Positions 1 through 7,500 are shown, numbered from the stretch's first letter. The stretch: DNA of 8,057 bases from Syntrophobacterales bacterium (GCA_030613915.1 JAUWKY010000093.1:1-8057); one strand, 5' to 3'. A program made the numbers and translations. Notes: generated from the letters alone by a model not told the origin.

Positions 1-74
1 GGCCATATCCGTGGTCGCAGCAAGTGATTCATGAAATATCCGGGCAAGAAAGTCAACGAGCTGAACGGTTATAA
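1..74 (+). CDS. Possible 3' end of an unidentified upstream gene (partial)
   Basis: One forward frame is open from base 3 to a TAA at 72-74 and would encode a C-terminal tail ending in ...SGQESQRAERL. The other two forward frames stop at 25-27 and 32-34. The stop lies just before the strong Shine-Dalgarno of the response regulator gene, with 13 bases between stop and next start, which is the spacing expected inside an operon. The stretch is too short to recognise a family, and an open frame of 23 codons can occur by chance. If real, the upstream gene is probably co-transcribed with the response regulator and could be a signalling partner. Confidence 0.3.
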   Translation, partial: PYPWSQQVIHEISGQESQRAERL

Positions 75-87
75 CAGGAGGGGCACC

Positions 88-525
88 ATGGCCGACAAAA
101 TTCTAGTCGCTGATGATGAGCAGGAAATCCGGGATTTGCTCGACCATTTCCTGAAAGACAAGGGATACGAAGTAATTCTGGCTTCAGATGGTGAGCAAGC
201 GCTACAGCTGGCGGAGACGGAAAATCCGCAAGCAATCATATTGGACGTGAGGATGCCCGGCTTGGACGGCCTGGAAGTCTGCAAGCGGTTAAAGGAGAAG
301 GAGGAAACTAGATTTATTCCGGTGATTTTTATAACCGGGTTTGAAGACAACAAGTTGGATGCCCTTGATATGGGGGCTGATGACTTTGTCAATAAACCTT
401 TCGACATGGTTGAACTCTCAACCCGAGTGGAATCGGTACTCCGAATCCGTCACCTTACCGATGAACTCGAAAGGGCCGTGGCTTACATAGAAGAACTCCG
501 CAAGGATCTACCGGAACTGCATTAG
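88..525 (+). CDS. Single-domain response regulator (CheY-like receiver)
   Basis: This encodes a 145-residue cytoplasmic receiver that should accept a phosphoryl group from a histidine kinase. The acidic pair D9-D10, phosphoacceptor D53 (in ILDVRMPG), switch threonine T83 (FITG) and lysine K103 (NKPF) are all present and correctly spaced. The receiver ends near residue 120. It is followed by a charged helical tail (about 121-145), too short for a DNA-binding or enzymatic output domain, so output is probably by protein-protein contact. The ATG at 88 is preferred because AGGAGG lies at 76-81, six bases upstream; an in-frame ATG at 31 has no such site and would add 19 residues that are not receiver-like. 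Its cognate kinase is not in the window. It converges with murJ. The family is certain; the pathway is unknown. Confidence 0.95.
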   Translation: MADKILVADDEQEIRDLLDHFLKDKGYEVILASDGEQALQLAETENPQAIILDVRMPGLDGLEVCKRLKEKEETRFIPVIFITGFEDNKLDALDMGADDFVNKPFDMVELSTRVESVLRIRHLTDELERAVAYIEELRKDLPELH

Positions 526-532
526 ATTTAAC

Positions 533-610
533 TCATTGAGGGATTGAGGAATTGAGTTACTGCTACATTGAATTCCTAAATTCCCCAATACCCTAATTCC
601 TCAATTTTTT
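533..610. repeat. Octamer-repeat hairpin between convergent genes; likely bidirectional terminator
   Basis: The left side is three tandem octamers, TCATTGAG, GGATTGAG and GAATTGAG (533-556). The right side is five octamer steps, AATTCCTA, AATTCCCC, AATACCCT, AATTCCTC and AATTTTTT (571-610). The two sides are inverted relative to each other: ATTGAGGAATT at 543-553 pairs perfectly (11 bp) with AATTCCTCAAT at 595-605, across a 41-base loop. The forward strand continues into six Ts (605-610), as an intrinsic terminator would for the response regulator mRNA. The murJ stop codon (601-603 on the complement) lies inside the last units, so the element forms the end of that gene too. Termination is inferred; the repeat structure is read directly. 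Confidence 0.7.
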
Positions 611-2172
611 CTGCCTTGCCGTCTTGCCGCCCAGGTATTCTTGACTCCTTCCGGCAAACCCAGCAGCATAATGCACCCCAGGTAGATGAGTATTCCAGCT
701 AGCACCCAACATCCCAGGCCGAGTGCCAAAGATCCGCCTGTAAGTTTGCCGCCATTGTAGCTGTACCGGTAAAGGGTCTGCACCACGACCGCCATGATGA
801 ACGAAGCAAGCAGACAGCGCCCGCTGCTCAGCAAAAGCCTCCCGCCCTGAATTCCACCAAGACGTCTACTCAGCAACAACATCAACAAAAGGACATTTGC
901 TATTGCTGCTATGGAGACAGCAAGTGCCAAGCCGCTATGCCCGAGTGGTCCGGTGAGAAGCACACTCAGGATCACATTGATAGCCAAGGCCCCAACACCT
1001 GCCCAGACTGTTACGTAGGCACCATCCAAGGCATACCAGGCCCCGACAAGCACCCTGAAAACAGCCACAGCCCATAGCCCCAGAGCAAAATAGCCGAGAG
1101 CCTCAGCCGTCATCCTGGTGGATATCGCATTGAACTCTCCGCGTTGGAAGAGAAGATGAACAAGAGGTATCCTGAGCACCCAGAGGCCAGCTGCCGCCGG
1201 AATTGTCAGAAACCAGAGGAGTTCCATTGCCTCGACCACCTGTTGGCGAAAAGCCTGCCATTCCTGCAAGGCACTCTGACGGGTAAGCTGTGGCAATACC
1301 GAGATTCCTATGGCACTCCCAAAAAGACCCAGAGGAAACTGGATCAGTCGCTCGGCATAATAGAGGTAAGAAATACTTCCCACGGTGAGGAAGGAAGCAA
1401 ACAATGTGGCCACAAAAATATTCAGGTGATAGACGGCCGCTCCTAATACCGTTGGTACCAGTAACCTCAAGACCGCCTGAGTCTCTGGTGCTCGCCACCA
1501 ACGACTCGGCCTCCATCGCACCACAAGTCGCCGGGCCCAATGCCACTGAAATGCTAGTTGAAAAAAGCCACCCAAAACAACACCCCAGGTCAGGGACCAT
1601 TCCGGGGCTATGCTGAAGTAGCTCCCAAGCCCCAGCATCCCAAGCATGCACAAGTTGAGTAGACTTGGCGCAGCAGCAGGAGCGCCGAAATGCTCGTGGG
1701 TGTTGAGAATCGCCATAACAAAACCGGCCACACCAATGCAAAACACATAGGGAAGGAGCCATCTGCTTAGGCTCACTGTCAACTGCCACTTGGCTCCGCT
1801 GCCGACAAAACCCGGGGCCAAAAGTGAAACAACAAGAGGAGCTGTCATCACCCCCATAAGAGTCAGGCCAAAATAGAAAGTACATGTCAGGCCACCCAGG
1901 TTGCTCGCCAACCGACCAAAGTTGCTATCGTTACCGAGAGCATACCCCTTGCCCAATTCCGGCATATAGGGGAGGCTAAGGGAGCCTTCCGCATACAGCC
2001 GCCGAAAAAGGTTTGGAATGCGAAAAGCCACAAAAAAGATATCCGCCTTGAAGCCAGAGCCCAGGAAGTAAGCAATGGCCATATCGCGAATAAATCCGAG
2101 CACCCTGCTCAGCAAGGTTAGACTGCTGATGAGGGTAGCCGATTTGAGTAAACCCGTTTCTTTTGCATTCAT
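601..2172 (-). CDS. murJ: MurJ (MviN) lipid II flippase
   Basis: This is a polytopic inner-membrane protein of 523 residues, of the usual MurJ length and MOP/MVF family. It moves the undecaprenyl-linked peptidoglycan precursor lipid II from the cytoplasmic to the periplasmic face for cell-wall synthesis. The N-terminal family signature is clear: LLKS, then LLSRVLGFIRD in the first helix, then FFVAFRIPNLFRRLYAEGS, which carries the conserved arginines that line the cavity in characterised MurJ. Hydrophobic segments recur to the C-terminus, consistent with about 14 transmembrane helices, and the chain ends in a basic tail. The ATG at 2172 is chosen over a GTG at 2184 (four extra residues) because neither has a clear ribosome site and ATG is the commoner start. 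It is transcribed alone, away from mrp, and its stop codon falls within the octamer repeat. Confidence 0.95.
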   Translation of the reverse strand: MNAKETGLLKSATLISSLTLLSRVLGFIRDMAIAYFLGSGFKADIFFVAFRIPNLFRRLYAEGSLSLPYMPELGKGYALGNDSNFGRLASNLGGLTCTFYFGLTLMGVMTAPLVVSLLAPGFVGSGAKWQLTVSLSRWLLPYVFCIGVAGFVMAILNTHEHFGAPAAAPSLLNLCMLGMLGLGSYFSIAPEWSLTWGVVLGGFFQLAFQWHWARRLVVRWRPSRWWRAPETQAVLRLLVPTVLGAAVYHLNIFVATLFASFLTVGSISYLYYAERLIQFPLGLFGSAIGISVLPQLTRQSALQEWQAFRQQVVEAMELLWFLTIPAAAGLWVLRIPLVHLLFQRGEFNAISTRMTAEALGYFALGLWAVAVFRVLVGAWYALDGAYVTVWAGVGALAINVILSVLLTGPLGHSGLALAVSIAAIANVLLLMLLLSRRLGGIQGGRLLLSSGRCLLASFIMAVVVQTLYRYSYNGGKLTGGSLALGLGCWVLAGILIYLGCIMLLGLPEGVKNTWAARRQGRKN

Positions 2173-2234
2173 AGGGTTAGGCACCGATAGATTTGTAGAA
2201 GAACAGGAGTTTCCCCAAAAATGGATGCTTGATG

Positions 2235-2240
2235 TTTATA
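2235..2240 (-). promoter_or_regulatory. Possible -10 box for murJ
   Basis: On the complement strand TATAAA lies about 50 bases before the murJ start region. It matches five of six bases of the sigma-70 -10 consensus. No convincing -35 hexamer is found 16-18 bases upstream, so this is a weak candidate. Confidence 0.25.
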
Positions 2241-2265
2241 CATTGAAGCTATTGCCGAGTTGACG

Positions 2266-2283
2266 TCTCATTTGGAAATGAGA
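2266..2283. repeat. Perfect 8-bp inverted repeat next to the 6S-like element
   Basis: TCTCATTT and AAATGAGA are separated by two Gs, giving a perfect 8-bp dyad. It ends four bases before the long hairpin at 2288. A TTGACG at 2260-2265 immediately precedes it and could serve as a -35 box for a forward transcript, which would place the dyad inside a promoter spacer like an operator. The matching -10 (AATGTC at 2283-2288) is poor. Confidence 0.5.
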
Positions 2284-2287
2284 ATGT

Positions 2288-2471
2288 CTTCCTGGTGTTT
2301 CTTCTGTCGTTCCAAGGCTCCGGCCTGGTCACTTCAAGCGCAGCTGGGTGCGGGGGAAGGCGCCCCCTCCCTGTTCCCCGTTCCTGCGGAACGGGGCCAG
2401 GGGCTCCCCCACCCACAGCTGCGGAAGTGGCACAGGCCTCCCACCAGTCACTCAGAAGAAACACCAGGAAG
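2288..2471 (+). ncRNA. ssrS: Candidate 6S RNA (long imperfect hairpin, about 184 nt)
   Basis: Almost the whole segment folds on itself. The closing stem is perfect for 19 bp (2288-2306 with 2453-2471; 5' side CTTCCTGGTGTTTCTTCTG). A central bubble of about 15 and 14 unpaired bases follows (2307-2321 and 2439-2452). The upper stem has blocks 2322-2327/2433-2438, 2330-2335/2424-2429, 2339-2346/2416-2423 and 2363-2368/2399-2404 (CCCCCT/AGGGG-type pairing, slightly shifted by G2362), capped by CCCCGTTCC-TGC-GGAACGGGG at 2376-2396. A long hairpin with one large central bubble and a length near 184 nt is the hallmark of 6S RNA, which mimics an open promoter and sequesters the sigma-70 RNA polymerase holoenzyme. 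CCTGGTGT in the closing stem resembles proteobacterial 6S RNAs as I remember them. The strand is uncertain because the element is nearly palindromic; + is favoured by TTGACG upstream and a hairpin with a T-rich tail downstream. The alternative is a MITE-like palindromic repeat. Confidence 0.5.
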
Positions 2472-2480
2472 GCCAATGGG

Positions 2481-2520
2481 GGAGGCTGCGAAACAACGAG
2501 CACCTGAGCCTCCTGTCTTT
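2481..2520 (+). terminator. Possible terminator hairpin after the 6S-like element
   Basis: GGAGGCT (2481-2487) pairs with AGCCTCC (2507-2513) across a 19-base loop, followed by TGTCTTT. It could end a forward transcript of the hairpin RNA. The loop is long and the T tract is interrupted, so the call is tentative. Confidence 0.35.
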
Positions 2521-2657
2521 ACGCATCTCAGCTTGGCAAGGGCCAGCATGAAGATTTGGTGCATTTTCAAAAGCTACACTGCCATAAAATGGCGCGAATT
2601 GCTCGTTGTGGAGCAGCCTTCCCCTTGGCCTGTGTCGCTTATAACATTTCTGGGGAA

Positions 2658-2671
2658 ACTCCTGCAGGAGT
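2658..2671. promoter_or_regulatory. 14-bp perfect palindrome, possible operator upstream of mrp
   Basis: ACTCCTGCAGGAGT is a perfect palindrome ending five bases before the TTGACA of the mrp promoter candidate. Immediately after it, AACGCTTG occurs twice in direct orientation (2672-2679 and 2684-2691), twelve bases apart, flanking and overlapping the -35 box. The placement suits a regulator binding site, but no regulator is identified. Confidence 0.4.
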
Positions 2672-2676
2672 AACGC

Positions 2677-2705
2677 TTGACAAAACGCTTGTGCGGAACA
2701 ATATT
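2677..2705 (+). promoter_or_regulatory. Sigma-70-like promoter for mrp
   Basis: TTGACA (2677-2682) is a perfect -35 box. After a 17-base spacer comes AATATT (2700-2705), a 4/6 match to the -10 box. This predicts a transcript start near 2712 and a leader of about 50 bases before mrp. It is the best-matching promoter in the window. Confidence 0.55.
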
Positions 2706-2763
2706 TGGGCAGTGGATTTTATTGGCGCTTCTGTGAAAGCGATGTTGGGACAAGGAACTGCGA

Positions 2764-3669
2764 ATGGCAAATGAAAAGTGTGAAGATAAAAAACTTTGTG
2801 AGGCCTGCGATCTTGCGAACAAATGCTCTTCTGGCGAAAAAGCAGAACATGAGCAGAAAAGGTTACAGGAGAGACTCTTCAACATTCGCCACAAGATTAT
2901 GGTCATGAGCGGTAAGGGTGGCGTGGGGAAAAGTACCGTAGCAATCAACTTGGCTGCTTCTCTGGCTCTCAGGGGTCATCAAGTCGGAATTCTTGACGCT
3001 GACATTCACGGTCCGGATGTACCGAAAATGCTTGGTATAGAGGGTCAGCGCTTGACTGGCAGTGGTGACGGTGTCAATCCGGTCGAAGTATTCGAAGGTT
3101 TTAAAGCAGTGTCCATGGCCCTTCTCTCACCCGAGCCCGACAAGGCTATCATCTGGAGGGGGCCGCTCAAGCATTCCGCTATCAAGCAGTTTCTCGGCAA
3201 TGTGAATTGGGGTGATCTAGACTTTCTCTTCATTGACCTGCCTCCCGGCACTGGCGATGAACCCCTCAGTGTTGCCCGGCTCATCAAGGAGGTGGATGGT
3301 GCCGTGATCGTGACCACCCCGCAGGATGTTGCTCTTCTGGACTCACGCAAGGCCGTCAGTTTCAGCAGACTGATAGAAGTGCCGGTGCTCGGTATTGTTG
3401 AAAACATGAGTGGCATGGTTTGCCCACACTGCAGTGAACGCATCGATCTGTTTAAGATTGGGGGAGGTGAGAAGGCAGCCGGGGAGTTGGGAGTAGTATT
3501 CCTAGGACGCATACCCATCGATCCTAGTATCGTGCACCAATGTGATGCAGGACGGCCATTTGTGGCAGAACCCAGCGGGTCGGTGGCCAAGACTGCATTT
3601 GCTGAGCTGGTTCGGAAGTTGCTCGATCGATTAGAATGGTCAGAGGAGGAGGCAGGTACGGTTCATTGA
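2764..3669 (+). CDS. mrp: Mrp/NBP35-family Fe-S cluster carrier ATPase
   Basis: This 301-residue cytoplasmic protein belongs to the ParA/MinD-like P-loop group that binds and delivers [4Fe-4S] clusters to apoproteins. The deviant Walker [10 protein letters not shown] is at residues 50-58, the second motif [11 protein letters not shown] follows at 78-88, and DLPPGTGD at 158-165 is the family's Walker B region. The CPHC pair (C220, C223) matches the CXXC that bridges a cluster between subunits. The N-terminal extension carries four more cysteines (C6, C12, C15, C21), like the N-terminal cluster site of NBP35-type proteins, and there is no MIP18/DUF59 domain as in many longer bacterial Mrp proteins. 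The ATG at 2764 has AAGGA at 2752-2756. Such NBP35-like forms are common in anaerobes, inferred from memory. It has its own promoter candidate and is not tightly coupled to the next gene (165-base gap). Confidence 0.93.
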   Translation: MANEKCEDKKLCEACDLANKCSSGEKAEHEQKRLQERLFNIRHKIMVMSGKGGVGKSTVAINLAASLALRGHQVGILDADIHGPDVPKMLGIEGQRLTGSGDGVNPVEVFEGFKAVSMALLSPEPDKAIIWRGPLKHSAIKQFLGNVNWGDLDFLFIDLPPGTGDEPLSVARLIKEVDGAVIVTTPQDVALLDSRKAVSFSRLIEVPVLGIVENMSGMVCPHCSERIDLFKIGGGEKAAGELGVVFLGRIPIDPSIVHQCDAGRPFVAEPSGSVAKTAFAELVRKLLDRLEWSEEEAGTVH

Positions 3670-3742
3670 AACGAAACCCATTTAATCCGCCGCATTTGAG
3701 GACCTATGACAGGCTCCACGGGCAAATAGTGAAAAGTTTCTC

Positions 3743-3771
3743 TTGAATCCTTAACAATGATCACGTAATAT
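3743..3771 (+). promoter_or_regulatory. Candidate promoter for the ferritin-like gene
   Basis: TTGAAT (3743-3748) and TAATAT (3766-3771) are separated by 17 bases, each matching four of six consensus positions. It would start transcription about 55 bases before the ATG at 3835. The 165-base gap after mrp shows no convincing terminator, so read-through from mrp is also possible. Confidence 0.4.
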
Positions 3772-3834
3772 ACGCTATGAATTCTTTCGAGCCGAGATAC
3801 TTTGGCAATTATTTGGATGCTATGGAGGAAAGCG

Positions 3835-4311
3835 ATGAGTGAATTTGAAGAGGTATGCTACACCAGGGAAGGAGCAATTGAGAAGGCAATTGAAATGGAG
3901 AAGGAAAGCTTCGATGTTTATCGGAAAGCTTACGAGATGGTCGAAGATAAGCGGGCCAGGGAGTTGGTGAAAGAGCTGGCCCTCGAAGAGCTGGAGCATA
4001 AATATACCCTGGAGAAAGCCTTTCTCGAGGAAGAGATCGCTCTGCACGAAGCTGGTATGGAAGAGGGCCCAAGCATGGAATTGACCGTGCTGCTTCAGAT
4101 CAAATCTCTGGATGAGGATGCCACTTCCCAGGACGTAATGATATACGCTATCCACGAAGAAAAACGTTCGGTAGATTTCTACGGCAAAATGGCGCAGGCG
4201 TGTGTGGGTGCACCCATGGAGGCTATGTTCCGTCGACTGCAACAGGATGAAGGCAAGCATCTTGCCAGCCTGGAAGAACTGTACGAAAGCATTTACATGC
4301 CAGAGATGTAG
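3835..4311 (+). CDS. Rubrerythrin-like ferritin-fold diiron protein (no rubredoxin domain)
   Basis: The product is 158 residues, soluble and almost wholly helical, fitting a four-helix ferritin-like bundle. Likely diiron ligands are visible: glutamates in helix 1 (around E20-E24), an ExxH in helix 2 (E52-H55, in EELEH), a glutamate in helix 3 (E108 or E109, in IHEEKRSVDFY), and a second ExxH in helix 4 (E139-H142, in DEGKH). Rubrerythrins reduce peroxide or handle iron in anaerobes. This one ends after the bundle and lacks the CxxC pairs of a rubredoxin domain, so electrons must come from another protein if it is a peroxidase; an iron-storage or sensor role is also possible. The ATG at 3835 is preferred because GGAGGAA lies at 3824-3830; an upstream in-frame TTG at 3802 has no such site. 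A strong hairpin follows the stop. Confidence 0.85.
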   Translation: MSEFEEVCYTREGAIEKAIEMEKESFDVYRKAYEMVEDKRARELVKELALEELEHKYTLEKAFLEEEIALHEAGMEEGPSMELTVLLQIKSLDEDATSQDVMIYAIHEEKRSVDFYGKMAQACVGAPMEAMFRRLQQDEGKHLASLEELYESIYMPEM

Positions 4312-4327
4312 TAAGGATCTAGCGGGG

Positions 4328-4368
4328 CTTGTCCAGTTGTCCGTTCGTTCAACGGACAACTGGACAAG
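4328..4368 (+). terminator. 18-bp perfect hairpin made of octamer units, after the ferritin-like gene
   Basis: Bases 4328-4345 pair perfectly with 4351-4368 around the five-base loop CGTTC. Each arm is two octamers: CTTGTCCA and GTTGTCCG on the left, CGGACAAC and TGGACAAG on the right. The hairpin starts 17 bases after the stop codon and is followed by TTTGTCCCC, a short interrupted T tract. A terminator or mRNA 3'-stabilising role is inferred from position and stem strength. A repeat-element origin is also plausible. Confidence 0.65.
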
Positions 4369-4517
4369 TTTGTCCCCTGGCACATCATTCCTCCAACTTT
4401 GGCCGTGCAGCCCTAGGTATGCTTGTTTTCCCCGACTGGACTCTCACACTTCTTTTTTCCTTGCGACAGACAATTCTCCCCTTTAAGCCTTTAAAAAGCC
4501 GCGGACACCGTAGGCAG

Positions 4518-4545
4518 TTGATTCCTCAGAAAAAATTCTTATATT
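4518..4545 (+). promoter_or_regulatory. Candidate promoter for the M1-ChaN-PDZ gene
   Basis: TTGATT (4518-4523) and TATATT (4540-4545, 5/6 match) are separated by 16 bases, within an AT-rich stretch. The predicted start near 4552 leaves a leader of about 35 bases with GGAG at 4574-4577. The remainder of the 4369-4587 gap shows no gene or other clear structure. Confidence 0.4.
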
Positions 4546-4587
4546 TTTCGCAACACCATCTTTGACGAAAAAAGGAGATGTGCGCTG

Positions 4588-7500
4588 ATGGCATGTATTC
4601 AAGACATCCGTTTTGCTCTGCTTAGTTGTCTAGTAATGGCCAGTGTCCTGTGTTTGCCTCTACCTGGTACCACAGCTTCACTACCACAGCACCGTATAAC
4701 AATTTCGTTCGACCTCCCAAAGCATCGGATCTACGGAACCGTGGATGTCACCATTCCGCAAAGTGTGCGAACAATATTGGCCGGCAAGGATCTACGCATA
4801 ACCAAGTTTTCAATGAACGGTAAAACCGTTGTTGCAAAGGTGGAAGATGGGCGCATCAATCTCCCTTCTCATCCGGACCGCACCCATGTGCGCCTGGAGT
4901 ATGAGGGAGTTTTTTCTGATGACGAACGCAGTAGTGTTGAGAACAGAATTGGTGCAAAAGGCGCCTTCCTACTCGATGGCTGGTATCCGGCTGCTGAGGC
5001 CGAACTGGCCCAGTTTAGCTTGCAAGCAAGGGTCCCTAGAGGCTTTCATGCCGTGTCTGAAGCTGAGACCATAACAACTCACGAAACTGGCGAGAGGAGG
5101 CTGGAGGTCTTTCATTTTCCGCATCCGGTACCACATATTCACTTTGTGATGGCACCATACGTCGTAAACAAAGACCGCCATGGGGACGTGGAGGTGGCGA
5201 CGTACTTGCTGCCTGAGGATAAGGATCTTTCAGGTCGCTACCTTGCTTACATCAAAAAATATCTGGAAATGTATGAAGATATGCTGGGGCCCTACCCTTT
5301 CCGTCGCTTTGCTGTGGTTGAGAACATTCTGCCCACCGGCTACGGCATGCCGACCTTCACCCTGCTGGGCCGGCAGGTACTCAAGCTGCCTTTCATTCCA
5401 GAGACCTCACTGGGACATGAAATCCTTCACTCTTGGTTTGGCAATTCTGTCTATGTGGACTACGCCAAGGGCAACTGGTCCGAGGGTTTGACCTCCTATC
5501 TGGCCGATCATTATTACGATGCCTTGAAAGAAAAGGGGTGGCAACATCGAAAGAAGATTATCGAGAATTACGAAAGTTACGTCCATCAAGACAATGAAAT
5601 TTCCATCCGAGAGTTTGTTAGCGGAGAGGATCGCGCTTTACGTGCGGTGGGTTATGGCAAAACGGCCATGTTCTTTCATATGCTCAAGAACCGTGCCGGT
5701 GAAAAAGCATTCGGTGAGGGGCTGAAGCGGCTGGCTCAGGAGCAGCGGTTCCGGATAACCTCGTGGCAGGATCTGGAAGGGATTTTTTCAAAGACGGCCG
5801 GGGAGGATCTCAGTGGTTTTTTTACATTTTGGCTGAACAACAAAGGTGCGATGGCGGTGAATCTCAGTAAGATCCGGTTGAATCGGCCAGGAAGTGGCTA
5901 TAATTTGCAGTTTGAAATTCGGGTTGCGAACAGCACAATGCCCGTGTTCATTCCGGTGGTTATCCATACAGAGAACAGACAAGAGAAACATATCTTGCCC
6001 GTTTCAGCCGCAGAGCAAACCCTTTCTTTGCCTTTGAAGGAAAGACCGCAAAAGATGGTTGTAGATCCAGACTACGACCTTTTTCGCAGATTGGAGCCAG
6101 CTGAGAGAAGCGCTGTGTTAAGCCGTCTTTTGGGAGATCCGACCCGAACCATTCTCGTGCCTGAAGCCAATAAGGAAATCTATGAGACCCTGATTCAAGA
6201 GTTGCAAAGTCAGGGTTTCAAGACCACGAGCGCTGGAGAGATCGCTCACTCCAACTTAGGTGGAAAGAGTTTTCTTTTATTGGGACCTCAAACTGAACTC
6301 AAATCCTTTTTTCCTGGGGCGCCCGAGAATCCGACTGGCTTTTTTCTGCAGATAAGGAAAAATATTCTGAATCCCAAACGCGTCCTTGGCCTGATCCTGG
6401 CCGAAAATACTGGTGAGGTGAATGGTGTGGGGCGGAAGCTTTTTCACTATGGTCAGTACAGCAAGCTGCAATTTTCTGGAGGCAAAAACGTGGAAAAGAA
6501 GACAGTGGCAAGCGACCGAGGGATCCAGCTTGAGGTGCCCCGGCCGGCTAGCGGGATTGCCCTTGAGGCAGTGCTTCCCCTAGCTGAAATTGCTTTCCGG
6601 GTAGCCGATCAGACCATCGTCTATGTGGGCGAAAAGCATGACCGCTACGGCGATCACCTCGTTCAGCTTGAAATGATTCAGGCCCTGCACCGGCACCATC
6701 CGGAACTGGCAATAGGCATGGAAATGTTCCAGCGTCGTTATCAGAAATCGTTGGACGACTATATCTCCGGGGAAACCGACACCCAGACCTTTCTCAAAGA
6801 GTCCCACTACTTCAGTACCTGGAGGTTCAACTATCATTTATATGAAGATATCCTCCAGTATGCCAGGGCCAATAGAATACCTGTTGTCGCTCTCAACCAG
6901 GACAATGAGTTGGTTCGCAAGGTTGCTAAGGAAGGACTCGAAAACTTAAGCCCGGAGGAAAAAGGCCGCATACCTGACGAATTGATTTTTGACGACGAAC
7001 CATACAAGAAGCGCCTTCGGAGTGTTTTCGAAATGCACCAGACGAACCTGGATGGCGATAGCATTCCACAAGAATTCGAGTACTTTCACCAGGCCCAGAT
7101 TCTGTGGGATGAGACCATGGCGGAGAGCATCGCCAATTTTCTAACAGATCGCCCCGACTATCACATGGTGGTACTAGCAGGCAGTGGCCACCTTGCTTAC
7201 GGCGCGGGGATTCCCAAGAGAGTTTATCGCAGGATAGGAAAAGACTATATCATTATCCTGCCCGATCCGGGGGAGCCACTGGAGCTTGGTCTGGCTGACT
7301 TCATTATTTTCCCCAGTGAAGTTCAGGCTCCGGAGGATGCCAAGCTTGGGATAATGCTGGATTCGTCTGATGGTTTGCTCACGGTGGCCGGCTTTTCCCG
7401 CGGAAGTGGGGCCGAGAAGGCTGGGATGGAAAAGGGTGATATCGTCCTGGCTGTGGATGGTCAGAAAGTGGAAGACTTTGACGATCTTAGAGTTTTTCTG

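Noticed and set aside
1103..1885. 260-codon open frame in a second frame of the murJ strand
   Set aside because: It overlaps the murJ transmembrane core completely and shows no family features.
2591..2604. Sigma-54-like TGGCGC...TTGCT
   Set aside because: Only three bases separate the two blocks instead of five, so the GG/GC spacing required for sigma-54 promoters is wrong.
2249..2673. Several open frames on both strands across the murJ-mrp gap (up to about 137 codons)
   Set aside because: They overlap the long hairpin, their products are proline/arginine/serine-rich low-complexity strings with no recognisable domain, and none has a convincing ribosome site. Long GC-rich palindromes readily give such open frames.
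3045..3590. 181-codon open frame antisense to mrp
   Set aside because: It lies wholly inside a strongly conserved gene on the other strand and encodes a biased, domain-free sequence; it mirrors the mrp codon pattern.
3820..4383. 187-codon open frame antisense to the ferritin-like gene
   Set aside because: It is explained by the codon bias of the sense gene, which has clear diiron motifs. It also reads through the 18-bp hairpin.
4588..4660. Lipoprotein signal in the M1-ChaN-PDZ protein
   Set aside because: Cysteines at 14 and 22 do not sit in a good lipobox (C22 is preceded by SVL, and C14 comes too early after the charged start), so ordinary signal peptidase I cleavage is more likely.
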